NCBI GenBank assembly: GCA_944381085.1
Contig: CALWJX010000022.1
Span: 1 to 42,673, forward strand
Source: an uncultured Clostridia bacterium
Lineage (GTDB): Bacteria; Bacillota; Clostridia; Oscillospirales; CAG-272
Direction of reading: 5' to 3'
Length of the DNA: 42,673 nucleotides
The notes under the pieces are model-generated. The model did not search any database, had not been told where the DNA came from, and saw nothing but the letters and a program-made list of their open reading frames with translations. A program made the position numbers and the translations under genes. This document shows, piece by piece, positions 7,855 to 14,547 of the stretch. Position 1 is the first letter of the stretch, and every line of letters starts with the position of its first letter.

Positions 7855-8478
7855 TTACGCGCTTATTACATCGGTTTGATCAGATATTTCAACTATTTGT
7901 TTGTTTTTAATCTTTTTGTTTATAAACGCCGATAATCCTCCGAGAGTTCCTTCATAACATATCTCAAGCTCGGGTTGTTTAAAGAAATCCATTGGTTTGT
8001 AGAGCGAAGCGGGCTTAAACAGTTTAATCGCTCCTGTCGTGCATAAAGTGTGCGCGACAAACTGAGAGCAGAAAAATTTATCTTTTCTTTCCGCCGGATG
8101 ATTGAAATAACATTGAAAAGTTCCCGCCAAGTTATAACGGTACCTGTTTCTTACTTTAAACATTTTTTCAAGTTCGTCGGCAAGTCTGATTTTTACTTCC
8201 GGTGAAACTCTTATTCTCAACAGCGCGCAGGGAGCGTTGCTGCATTTTTTCAGGATCCCGCTGTTCAGATGTTCTTTTACAAAGCCCGCGGGCAGGGGCA
8301 GACGCGAGTATATTCTTGCAAAGCTGTACATGGTGCCGCAGTCTGCCTGTACTCCGATAGATGAGTGCGTATATTTGCCGCCGGTCATTATTTTGATAAA
8401 TCTTGAAAACAGTGTGTTTGATCTCATTAACAGCACATATATCAAACTTTCGCCGGCGTCGTCGTTTAATGTAATCAT
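7855..8478 (-). CDS. permuted papain-fold (YiiX/NlpC-P60-like) cysteine hydrolase
   Basis: This 207-residue protein has the hallmarks of circularly permuted papain-fold enzymes of the YaeF/YiiX type. The catalytic His comes first (H38 in GKYTHSSIG) and the Cys later (C137 in FFCSQFV). A GTMYSFARI block (48-56) and a GFVKEH block (65-70) also fit this family as it occurs in Clostridia. There is no signal peptide or membrane segment, so it is probably cytoplasmic. Substrates in this superfamily include peptides, amides and lipid esters; which applies here is not shown. ATG 8478 has only a weak AAGG upstream. Its promoter is strong and diverges from the Rrf2 promoter. Repeat copy E follows the stop. 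Confidence 0.7.
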   Translation of the reverse strand: MITLNDDAGESLIYVLLMRSNTLFSRFIKIMTGGKYTHSSIGVQADCGTMYSFARIYSRLPLPAGFVKEHLNSGILKKCSNAPCALLRIRVSPEVKIRLADELEKMFKVRNRYRYNLAGTFQCYFNHPAERKDKFFCSQFVAHTLCTTGAIKLFKPASLYKPMDFFKQPELEICYEGTLGGLSAFINKKIKNKQIVEISDQTDVISA

Positions 8479-8554
8479 TATTTTATTACCTTATTGTATT
8501 ACCTTTCTCGGCGGAAGCATATGATTTTATTGATTTCCGCTTGGATTTTGAATA

Positions 8555-8583
8555 ATTATATCATTCCGGGTAATTCTTGTCAA
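8555..8583 (-). promoter_or_regulatory. sigma-A promoter of the papain-fold gene
   Basis: On the minus strand TTGACA (8583-8578), 17 bp, TATAAT (8560-8555), with TG one base before the -10. The leader is about 70 nt. Confidence 0.88.
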
Positions 8584-8718
8584 GCGCAGTATCTGTTAAT
8601 TAAGGAATTTTTAAGAATTTATATCACTTATTTGGATACATTTTCTTCAATTAGAATAAATTATATGCATAAAAGCAAAAAATTCAAAAAAACATAACAT
8701 ATTGTTTATATATTGTTA

Positions 8719-8747
8719 TTGACAAACCTGTATTTCAGTGATATAAT
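8719..8747 (+). promoter_or_regulatory. sigma-A promoter of the rrf2-rubrerythrin-rubredoxin unit
   Basis: Perfect TTGACA (8719-8724), 17 bp, perfect TATAAT (8742-8747), and TG at 8739-8740 giving an extended -10. Such a strong promoter would need a repressor to be inducible. Confidence 0.9.
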
Positions 8748-8750
8748 AAA

Positions 8751-8771
8751 TGCATACCAAAAAGGTGTACA
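8751..8771 (+). promoter_or_regulatory. candidate operator of the Rrf2 regulator
   Basis: TGCATACC (8751-8758), five A, then GGTGTACA (8764-8771) form an imperfect palindrome with 6 of 8 symmetric positions. It covers the predicted start of transcription directly after the -10, where a bound dimer would block the polymerase. Binding by the adjacent Rrf2 protein is inferred. Confidence 0.5.
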
Positions 8772-8792
8772 ATGAAAATCTGAAGGAAAAAT

Positions 8793-9245
8793 ATGATACG
8801 TATAACGCAGGAAGCCGACTACGCTGTCAGAATATGCTGCATACTTGCCAGATGTCAAAAAACAGTCGGGGCTTCGGAAATCGCGAGAGAAGCATGTGTT
8901 ACCCAGAAGTTTGCTTTGAAAATTTTAAGAAAGCTTGCGGGCTGCGGAATCGTGAGTTCGTATAAAGGAGCTTTCGGGGGATACAGACTTGACAGAAACG
9001 CTGACGATTTAAACGTGCTGGAAATAATCGAGGCGATAGAGGGACCTTTAAAAATTTCAAAATGTCTTGATTGCGACCATGAATGTACTAAAAATCCCGT
9101 TAAGGACGACTGTAAAATGCATCACGCTTTCATGCGCATTAACGATATTCTGACGGAAAATTTTAAGATGATTACTGTCGGTAAATTAAATGACCGGAGC
9201 ATCAGCGTTGATGATTTGACAGGTTATATGAAAAATACAGAATAA
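8793..9245 (+). CDS. Rrf2-family iron-sulfur transcriptional regulator
   Basis: The 150-residue protein has a winged helix-turn-helix N-terminal half beginning with MIRITQEADYAVR, typical of the Rrf2 family (IscR, NsrR, CymR, RirA). In the C-terminal half C91, C94, C98 and C107 offer ligands for an Fe-S cluster, three or four of which are used in known members. It probably senses oxygen, peroxide, nitric oxide or iron-sulfur status and represses its own operon until the cluster is damaged. GAAGGA (8782-8787) lies 5 nt before ATG 8793. Reverse rubrerythrin and rubredoxin genes follow at 45 and 27 nt with no terminator between, supporting an oxidative-stress role. Which subfamily it belongs to cannot be settled by eye. 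Confidence 0.9.
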   Translation: MIRITQEADYAVRICCILARCQKTVGASEIAREACVTQKFALKILRKLAGCGIVSSYKGAFGGYRLDRNADDLNVLEIIEAIEGPLKISKCLDCDHECTKNPVKDDCKMHHAFMRINDILTENFKMITVGKLNDRSISVDDLTGYMKNTE

Positions 9246-9290
9246 AATTAAATTAAAAACAAATAATACTTTTGAAAAGGAGAATTTATT

Positions 9291-9839
9291 ATGAAAAAGT
9301 GGAGATGTACCGTTTGCGGTGAAATAGTCGAGTCGGATGTCCGTCCGGATAAGTGCCCGTTGTGCAAAGCGCCGGGAGAAAAGTTTGAAGAGGTTGTTGA
9401 AAGCGAAGTGACATGGGCTGCCGAGCATGTTGTAGGCGTTGCTAAGGACGCTCCCGCGGAAATAATTGAGGGACTCAGAGCTAATTTCCAAGGTGAATGT
9501 ACCGAAGTCGGCATGTATCTTGCTATGGCTCGTGTCGCCGCAAGAGAAGGATATCCCGAAATCGCGCTTTATTGGAAGGAAGCGGCTTACGAGGAAGCGG
9601 AGCACGCGGCAAAATTTGCCGAGCTTTTGGGAGAGTGCGTCTCCGACTCCACAAAGGAGAATCTGAGCGTTCGCGTGGCTGCGGAAAACGGCGCTACCGC
9701 AGGTAAGTTTGAACTTGCGAAGCTTGCAAAGCAGCATAATCTTGATGCCATTCACGATACCGTGCATGAGATGGCTCGTGACGAAGCACGCCACGGCAAA
9801 GCATTTGCGGGACTGCTTGAACGCTATTTCGGAAAATAA
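9291..9839 (+). CDS. reverse-domain rubrerythrin (peroxide/oxygen reductase)
   Basis: The 182-residue protein begins with a rubredoxin-like domain (C6, C9, C22, C25), followed by a ferritin-like four-helix diiron domain (about residues 45-182). This order is the reverse of classical rubrerythrin and matches the clostridial 'reverse rubrerythrins' that reduce hydrogen peroxide and oxygen to water using electrons relayed through rubredoxin. Diiron ligands are visible as E-rich helices including EEAEH near residue 105 and EMARDEARH near residue 167. An ideal AAAAGGAG precedes the ATG. It sits between its likely regulator and its likely electron donor. The reaction is known for the family, not shown here. 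Confidence 0.92.
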   Translation: MKKWRCTVCGEIVESDVRPDKCPLCKAPGEKFEEVVESEVTWAAEHVVGVAKDAPAEIIEGLRANFQGECTEVGMYLAMARVAAREGYPEIALYWKEAAYEEAEHAAKFAELLGECVSDSTKENLSVRVAAENGATAGKFELAKLAKQHNLDAIHDTVHEMARDEARHGKAFAGLLERYFGK

Positions 9840-9866
9840 TAATTTAATTCAAGGTGGGATTGATAT

Positions 9867-10019
9867 ATGAAATATGTATGTCCTTGCGGCTATGTGTATG
9901 ACCCCGAACTCGGAGATCCCGATAACGGAATAGCTCCCGGAACAGCATGGGAAGATATTCCGGACGATTGGGTATGTCCCGTCTGCGGTCTTGACAAAAG
10001 CGCGTTTGAAGAAGAATAA
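9867..10019 (+). CDS. rubredoxin with a shortened first iron knuckle
   Basis: A 50-residue one-iron electron carrier, starting [14 protein letters not shown] and ending [10 protein letters not shown]. The [20 protein letters not shown] core is fully conserved. The C-terminal knuckle is the usual CPVCG, but the N-terminal knuckle reads C5-P-C7-G, one residue shorter than the normal CxxCG. Because a whole codon is missing, a simple sequencing frameshift does not explain it. AGGTGGG precedes ATG 9867 by about 9 nt. It is the last gene of the rrf2-rubrerythrin unit, followed by a terminator, and probably reduces the reverse rubrerythrin. Confidence 0.92.
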   Translation: MKYVCPCGYVYDPELGDPDNGIAPGTAWEDIPDDWVCPVCGLDKSAFEEE

Positions 10020-10027
10020 GTTACTTT

Positions 10028-10057
10028 GGGGCTGGAAAACTCAGCCCCGTTTGTTTT
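10028..10057 (+). terminator. terminator of the rubredoxin operon
   Basis: GGGGCTG (10028-10034) pairs with CAGCCCC (10042-10048). GTTTGTTTTAA follows. It is 8 nt after the rubredoxin stop. Confidence 0.85.
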
Positions 10058-10116
10058 AATGCACTGTTTTTTTGAGGCATCATTCTTAAAAATTTTTTAA
10101 TATTTCCGGAATGGAA

Positions 10117-10145
10117 TTGACAAAACCGAGCGCTGATGGTATACT
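10117..10145 (+). promoter_or_regulatory. promoter of the CmpB-like membrane protein
   Basis: TTGACA (10117-10122), 17 bp, TATACT (10140-10145), with TG at 10137-10138 as an extended -10. Confidence 0.8.
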
Positions 10146-10205
10146 TTTTACTGTGCTTTGCAATTTTTACGGAAGTGGAGATACCTGAGGGTTGGACTTG
10201 TTTTA

Positions 10206-11009
10206 ATGAATATAATGCTCACATTTTGTTTTTTGTTCTTTCTGGGAAGCTGTATCGGATGGGTGATAGAACTGCTTTTCAGAAGATTTATTTCTACGGC
10301 GAACAAGGAAAGAAAGTGGATAAATCCCGGTTTTTTGGTGGGACCGTATCTTCCGCTTTACGGATTCGGTCTATGTACCATGTATGCGCTCGCTGGGCTT
10401 GACCGCTTTGTGGATAAGAATGACGGACTGGCAGGCAAGATAATTCTTTTTGTCGTTATGGCGCTCTGCATGACCGGTATAGAGTATATTGCCGGAATAA
10501 TTTTTATCAAGGGAATGAAGGTAAAACTCTGGGATTATTCGGAGGAATGGGGAAATATACAGGGAATAATCTGCCCGAGATTTTCGATTATCTGGGCAGG
10601 GCTTGGCGCCGTTTATTATTTTTTGATACATCCTTATGTGGTGAGGGCTGTAAATTGGCTCGGAGAAAATCTTTGGTTTTCTTTTATAATCGGATTTTTT
10701 TTCGGAGTTTTTTTGATAGACACCGTTTATTCGTGCAATATTCTTTCAAAGATACGGAAATTCGCGCTTGAAAGTCAGATAATAGTCAAGTATGAAAAAC
10801 TGAAAAGCCTGATAAGGCTGAGCGCTGAAGAAAACAAAAAAAAGACGAAGTTTTTTCTGTCGTTTTCATCGGATAAGCCTCTTGCCGAACATCTGAAAAG
10901 ATACTATGAAACCGCAAAGCGTGTCATGGGAGAGGGTAAACGCAATTTCGGCAAGAGAAAAAAGGCGGAAATAAAATCAGAAGAACGGAAAAAGAAAAAG
11001 AATGAATAA
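10206..11009 (+). CDS. CmpB-type putative ABC transporter permease (type IV)
   Basis: A 267-residue membrane protein with about five to six hydrophobic spans and a very basic cytoplasmic tail ending KKKKNE. The FLGSCIGWVIE opening and NPGFLVGPYLPLYGFG block match the ABC_trans_CmpB family, common in Clostridia; its transport role is a database label rather than a demonstrated function. The start is uncertain. The reading frame is open back to a TTG at 10158, but ATG 10206 places the first membrane span at the N-terminus as usual, although the nearest GAGGG is about 14 nt away. It overlaps the next gene by 8 nt, implying translational coupling. Confidence 0.75.
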   Translation: MNIMLTFCFLFFLGSCIGWVIELLFRRFISTANKERKWINPGFLVGPYLPLYGFGLCTMYALAGLDRFVDKNDGLAGKIILFVVMALCMTGIEYIAGIIFIKGMKVKLWDYSEEWGNIQGIICPRFSIIWAGLGAVYYFLIHPYVVRAVNWLGENLWFSFIIGFFFGVFLIDTVYSCNILSKIRKFALESQIIVKYEKLKSLIRLSAEENKKKTKFFLSFSSDKPLAEHLKRYYETAKRVMGEGKRNFGKRKKAEIKSEERKKKKNE

Positions 11010-11505
11010 TATAGTTTTAATCGGTATGCCGTCGTGCGGTAAAAGCACGGTGGGCGTTTTGTTGGCAAAAAAATTGGGATACAGATTTTTAGACTCCGAT
11101 ATTCTGATTCAGGAAAAATGCGGAATGTTGCTACATGAAATTATTGAAACCGAAGGTCTTAACGGGTTTTTGAAAATCGAGGGTGAAGTCAACAGAAGCA
11201 TAGAAACCGACCGCACGGTAATATCCACGGGAGGAAGCGTGGTGTATTCGGACGACGCGATGAAGCACCTTAAGAGTATCGGAAAGGTCATATACATTAA
11301 AATCAGCTATGAAACCCTTTGTATGCGTCTTGGGGATTATGTTCACAGGGGAGTCGTAATGCCCAAAGGTTATACACTGCTTGACATGTATAATGAGAGA
11401 AAAAAACTGTACGAAAAATACGCGGATTTTATCCTTGACGAGGGAGACGACAGTATAAACAAGACACTTGAAAGAATCGCGCGGATGTGCGCGGATAGAA
11501 TGTAA
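11002..11505 (+). CDS. shikimate kinase-like P-loop kinase
   Basis: This 167-residue protein has the size and fold signature of shikimate kinase: Walker A GMPSCGKST (8-16), D31 and D33 where AroK has its substrate-binding acid, STGGS (75-79) and a basic lid region with R116. However, the usual FRxxE substrate motif reads F56-L-K-I-E60. The arginine that holds the shikimate carboxylate is therefore replaced by leucine, with a lysine next to it. The third glycine of the GGG motif is serine. It may use shikimate in a modified way or another small alcohol. It overlaps the CmpB-like gene by 8 nt and no other aromatic-pathway gene is nearby. P-loop kinase family is secure; substrate is not. Confidence 0.7.
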   Translation: MNNIVLIGMPSCGKSTVGVLLAKKLGYRFLDSDILIQEKCGMLLHEIIETEGLNGFLKIEGEVNRSIETDRTVISTGGSVVYSDDAMKHLKSIGKVIYIKISYETLCMRLGDYVHRGVVMPKGYTLLDMYNERKKLYEKYADFILDEGDDSINKTLERIARMCADRM

Positions 11506-11518
11506 GAATCGATTGTAT

Positions 11519-11545
11519 GCGGGCTTATATACAGCCCGCTTTGTT
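11519..11545 (+). terminator. terminator after the kinase gene
   Basis: GCGGGCT (11519-11525) pairs with AGCCCGC (11533-11539), then TTTGTTT. It starts 14 nt after the stop. Confidence 0.8.
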
Positions 11546-11566
11546 TATGTTGCTTTTTTCAGTAAT

Positions 11567-11678
11567 GGGAAAATCCCCTTCATTCAATTTATTCAGCGGG
11601 AGTTTGAAATCTCTCCGGCGAAAAGCTCAGGCGGCGCCCGCCGTCCGAAAGGGGGGATATTAAAATTAGGTTATATTG
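11567..11678 (+). repeat. dispersed intergenic repeat, copy A
   Basis: The most diverged plus-strand copy. Order: short GGGA/TCCC hairpin, CATTCAATTTATTCAGCGGGAG, a loop, CTCTCCGGCGAAAA, CTCAGGCGGCGCCCGCC (shared with copy B), GATATTAAAATTAGGTTATATT. It lies between the kinase terminator and the 34-residue membrane peptide. Confidence 0.6.
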
Positions 11679-11820
11679 TCAGAAAACGAGCCTTTCCATA
11701 TTTATACAAGCTTTTTCATTCATAAAAAGACATTTTGCGGAATAAAATATTTTACACTTGAAATATCTTTAATGGGTATTCGGGTCAAATTCCGTATTGG
11801 TTATATCTTGAGGTGTTGTT

Positions 11821-11925
11821 ATGCTTGGACAGATAATCGAGAATGCCAGGCCGCTTATTTTTCTGTCGGTCATGGCAATTATAGCTGTTTTGTCAAAGGT
11901 TATTGCAAAAAAACGGGACAGATAA
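11821..11925 (+). CDS. 34-residue single-span membrane peptide
   Basis: ATG 11821 is preceded at ideal spacing by TTGAGGTG (11808-11815), as good as any site in the window and nearly identical to that of cdd. The peptide has a polar N-terminus (MLGQIIENARP), one hydrophobic segment of about 18 residues and a basic end KKRDR, so it should sit in the membrane with its C-terminus inside. The start of this peptide vaguely resembles the start of longer clostridial membrane proteins, so it could also be the stub of a truncated gene. No function is proposed. Confidence 0.5.
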   Translation: MLGQIIENARPLIFLSVMAIIAVLSKVIAKKRDR

Positions 11926-12008
11926 ACAGTTGCTTTGTTTTTGCATATTATGAATATGTAGTCGATTAGTGTCGGCTTATATATTTGAAATAATATGGGG
12001 GAACAGAC

Positions 12009-12725
12009 ATGCCTTATAAATATAATACGGTAAATTCGGGTGAGAATCAAGATTATGGAATGATGTACGATTTATTCAGTGAATGCCTTACTGCCAAATA
12101 TACGAATGTGGAAAACAGCGGAAGCTATGCCTGTGAAGACAAAAACGGAATTTTGTACATATATTTTGAGAAGAGCAACGGAAATGAGGACTGGCAAAAT
12201 AATCTGAGTTATCATGCTATGCCGGTGAAAAGGGGTGATATTTCATTTTATTGTCATGAAGGGTTTTTAAAGGTATGGAACAGTATACAGCCGCATATAG
12301 ATAAAATCCTTCGGAATACTGACGCGGAAATGATTTATATTGTCGGTTACAGTCACGGCGCCGCTCTCGCTTTACTGTGTCATGAATATATTGAAAATGA
12401 ATATCCCGAATTCAAGGGGAGGGTTTACGGATATGGCTTCGGCTGTCCTCGGGTGATTTGGGGAAATGTTAAATACGAAAACCGGATCTGGAAAAATTTT
12501 TATGTGGTGAGAAATCTTGACGATATTGTTACTCATCTGCCTCCGTATATAACCGGATACAGGCATGTGGGGAATTTAGTTGAGATTGGAAGAATGGGGA
12601 ATTATTCAGGTATTGAAGCACATATGGCGGAAAATTATCTGTTGGAATTGTCGCTGTTGATTGAAAAGCATGTAATATATCTTTCATCAGGCGGTGATTC
12701 TCTTGACAAACCGGGGAAAATATAA
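12009..12725 (+). CDS. class 3 lipase-type alpha/beta hydrolase
   Basis: This 238-residue protein carries the Lipase_3 pattern: the nucleophile elbow G113-Y-S115-H-G117, the acid D171 or D172 in VRNLDDIVTHLPP, and H205 in GIEAHMAENY, in the correct order. A WQNNL block and FHEGF-like CHEGFLKVW segment before the elbow are typical of the family. There is no signal peptide, so it would be cytoplasmic unless exported by an unusual route. It probably hydrolyses acylglycerols or other esters. GGGGGA (11997-12002) serves ATG 12009. The promoter of the next gene overlaps its 3' end, so the next gene has its own control. Confidence 0.85.
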   Translation: MPYKYNTVNSGENQDYGMMYDLFSECLTAKYTNVENSGSYACEDKNGILYIYFEKSNGNEDWQNNLSYHAMPVKRGDISFYCHEGFLKVWNSIQPHIDKILRNTDAEMIYIVGYSHGAALALLCHEYIENEYPEFKGRVYGYGFGCPRVIWGNVKYENRIWKNFYVVRNLDDIVTHLPPYITGYRHVGNLVEIGRMGNYSGIEAHMAENYLLELSLLIEKHVIYLSSGGDSLDKPGKI

Positions 12726-12731
12726 TATAAT
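12703..12731 (+). promoter_or_regulatory. sigma-A promoter inside the lipase 3' end
   Basis: TTGACA (12703-12708), 17 bp, TATAAT (12726-12731). The -35 and most of the spacer are coding for the lipase. It drives the 12911 gene through a leader of about 170 nt. Confidence 0.85.
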
Positions 12732-12863
12732 GTATATACAGCGTAAAAAGCTCTGGATTTATATACCTTGGTTTAGACTTGGTTTTATTTGGCGGTAATA
12801 CGGCTTGAAAAAATCAGGTTAATTTCAACGTATCATCTGTATATCACGTTTTGAATTACTGTC

Positions 12864-12897
12864 CGGGTTATATATGTTAAAAAATTTTAAAAACCCG
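12864..12897 (+). promoter_or_regulatory. hairpin just before the 12911 ribosome binding site
   Basis: CGGGTT (12864-12869) pairs with AACCCG (12892-12897), with an inner TTAAAA/TTTTAA palindrome. It ends 3 nt before GGAAG, so it could influence ribosome access. No known riboswitch is recognised in the leader. Confidence 0.4.
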
Positions 12898-12910
12898 ATT
12901 GGAAGATATA

Positions 12911-13822
12911 ATGTGCAACAGATTTTATGAAAAGCGTTCGTTTGAGATAAAAGATGAATTTTATATATTTTCAATGAACGGCGCCGATATGGGTACGATT
13001 GTTGAATTCCGCTCGGGAAACACATCCGTGCGCCATGGGGTAAATTTCTTTGATATTATAGAATTTTCGGATGAGGAAAAGACCTTTCTTTCAGAAAGTC
13101 TGTGTGAGTACGGAAAAAAATCTTTGCTTGCGGTAGATTTAAAAAGGCGAAGAGCTATTCTGTTTCTTCGGGATTTTGTGTTTTCCTGTCATGTCTGCAT
13201 GGCGGTGGTCTTTTTAATGCCGGCGGCGGATGTATGCGGTGTTATGTGTGAGATCCCCGGTGTGGAAATTTCCGATACGGCGCGGCTGATTTCGTCCGCT
13301 CCGGATATGATTGAAACGAATGTATATTCTTATGTTACGGATTTTCTGTACAGATACGGGAGTATACGCGGCTTCAAACCCGAAATTGCCGACGGCTCGG
13401 AGCTGCTCGGGAAAATTAAAGACGTGGCGGGGATTTGCTATGTGAATGCGGATTTGAAAACAGAGCCTCGCGACTTGACGGATAAGTTGGTCAAGACCGA
13501 TGTTATCTTTTCGGAAGGCTTTTGTGTCTTGGCGTTGTTTACGGTTTTTATGTTTGCGAGAAGATACGCGTCGGACAGAAGCGTGAAAGTACTTGTCAGA
13601 CCAAAGAAGGACTGCTTTTACATTGACATCTTTTTTGATTTGTATAACGACAACTATGACAATTACGGATTGAAATATCTTCAATCGCTTTCGTCGGGGT
13701 TGAATGTTCTGTACGGTTTCAGGATTGCTGACAGACAAGTGAAAGTAAGCTTTGTTCCGTTTTACCCCGATATAGGACAGACCGGAGTCAAAAATCAATT
13801 GTTTTTTGAATTGAATTTATAA
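12911..13822 (+). CDS. protein of unknown function
   Basis: I do not recognise this 303-residue protein. It has no signal peptide; a moderately hydrophobic stretch (about residues 85-105, including FLRDFVFSCHVCMAVVFLMPA) may be buried beta/alpha core rather than a membrane span. Charged and aromatic residues are spread evenly, and the last third alternates strand-like and helix-like segments. The ribosome binding site GGAAG (12901-12905) fits ATG 12911. An in-frame TTG at 12899 overlaps it and is rejected. It has a strong private promoter, a long AT-rich leader and a weak terminator, so it is an independently controlled single gene. Confidence 0.8.
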   Translation: MCNRFYEKRSFEIKDEFYIFSMNGADMGTIVEFRSGNTSVRHGVNFFDIIEFSDEEKTFLSESLCEYGKKSLLAVDLKRRRAILFLRDFVFSCHVCMAVVFLMPAADVCGVMCEIPGVEISDTARLISSAPDMIETNVYSYVTDFLYRYGSIRGFKPEIADGSELLGKIKDVAGICYVNADLKTEPRDLTDKLVKTDVIFSEGFCVLALFTVFMFARRYASDRSVKVLVRPKKDCFYIDIFFDLYNDNYDNYGLKYLQSLSSGLNVLYGFRIADRQVKVSFVPFYPDIGQTGVKNQLFFELNL

Positions 13823-13848
13823 CTGAATTAAGAAGTTCCCATTCTCTT

Positions 13849-13871
13849 AGGCAGGATCCGCCTGATTTTTT
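13849..13871 (+). terminator. weak terminator after the 12911 gene
   Basis: AGGC (13849-13852) pairs with GCCT (13860-13863), extendable by a TG wobble, then GATTTTTT. It is 26 nt after the stop. Confidence 0.5.
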
Positions 13872-13905
13872 CAGTGGGAGACTTATCTCTATCTACCACT
13901 GAAAA
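13865..13905 (+). repeat. partial or decayed copy F of the dispersed repeat
   Basis: The 16 bases TTTTTTCAGTGGGAGA are identical to copy D, and TTTTCAGTGG pairs with CCACTGAAAA (13896-13905). The conserved repeat tail is missing, so only the central hairpin is present. Confidence 0.45.
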
Positions 13906-14175
13906 TGTTGAATGACGTGGCTTTGCTCTTTATTGAACCGTAGCGCATTATACGCCGTCTTTTGGGGGCGGATGTAACGTCTGGTTTTCGGCAAATTTTA
14001 CTTTTACGAATTAAAATCAGTGGAGATTTATAGGAATTTGCAAATGTCGTTTTTCAAAAAAGTTTCCATGTGTTTAAAAAGGGATATTTGAACATTCGTG
14101 TTTAAATAATGTTTTTTCGCGTGATAATATTGTAATATGCATATGTTAAGTGGATGAGTAAATGAAAGGATAGAT
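13906..14175. other. intergenic before rbfA, nothing recognised
   Basis: No supported reading frame. AT-rich sequence with weak -10-like elements (TAATAT near 14126) precedes rbfA, but I cannot pick a reliable promoter. Confidence 0.4.
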
Positions 14176-14547
14176 ATGGCTAAATACAGAAGAGACAGAA
14201 TAAATGAGGAAATGCAAAAGGAAATTGCGTTGATATTGAGAAATGTTAAGGACCCCAGAGTAAGTGAAGCCTTTATAAGCGTTACGGCGGCGCAGGTCAC
14301 TCCGGATTTGAAATACGCAAAGATTTATTACTCGCTTTTTTCAGGGGACAAAAAGGAAGTAAAAGCGGGTCTTAAGGCGGCGTCCGGCTATATCAGAGGA
14401 CAGATCGCAAAAAATATGAATCTGAGGATTACGCCCGAACTTACCTTTATTGAGGATGATTCGATAGAGCACGGGGCAAAAATCGCCAAAATACTTGAGG
14501 GTATAACATATTCGGACGAGGAAGACGGAGAGAAAAACGATGACTGA
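14176..14547 (+). CDS. rbfA: ribosome-binding factor A (RbfA)
   Basis: RbfA helps mature the 17S end of 16S rRNA and the small ribosomal subunit, notably in the cold. The 123-residue protein has the KH-like fold signature: RINEEMQKEIALILRN at the N-terminus, the DPRV block at about 26-29, and LRITPELTF followed by DSIEHGAKI near residue 97. GAAAGGATAG precedes the ATG. It overlaps nrnA by 8 nt. In most Firmicutes rbfA follows nusA and infB and precedes nrnA and truB; here only the rbfA-nrnA pair remains, with unrelated genes on both sides. Confidence 0.96.
   Translation: MAKYRRDRINEEMQKEIALILRNVKDPRVSEAFISVTAAQVTPDLKYAKIYYSLFSGDKKEVKAGLKAASGYIRGQIAKNMNLRITPELTFIEDDSIEHGAKIAKILEGITYSDEEDGEKNDD

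Noticed and set aside
13865..13905. Full sixth copy of the dispersed repeat
   Set aside because: Only the front of the central hairpin matches; the conserved tail is absent, so it is listed as partial.
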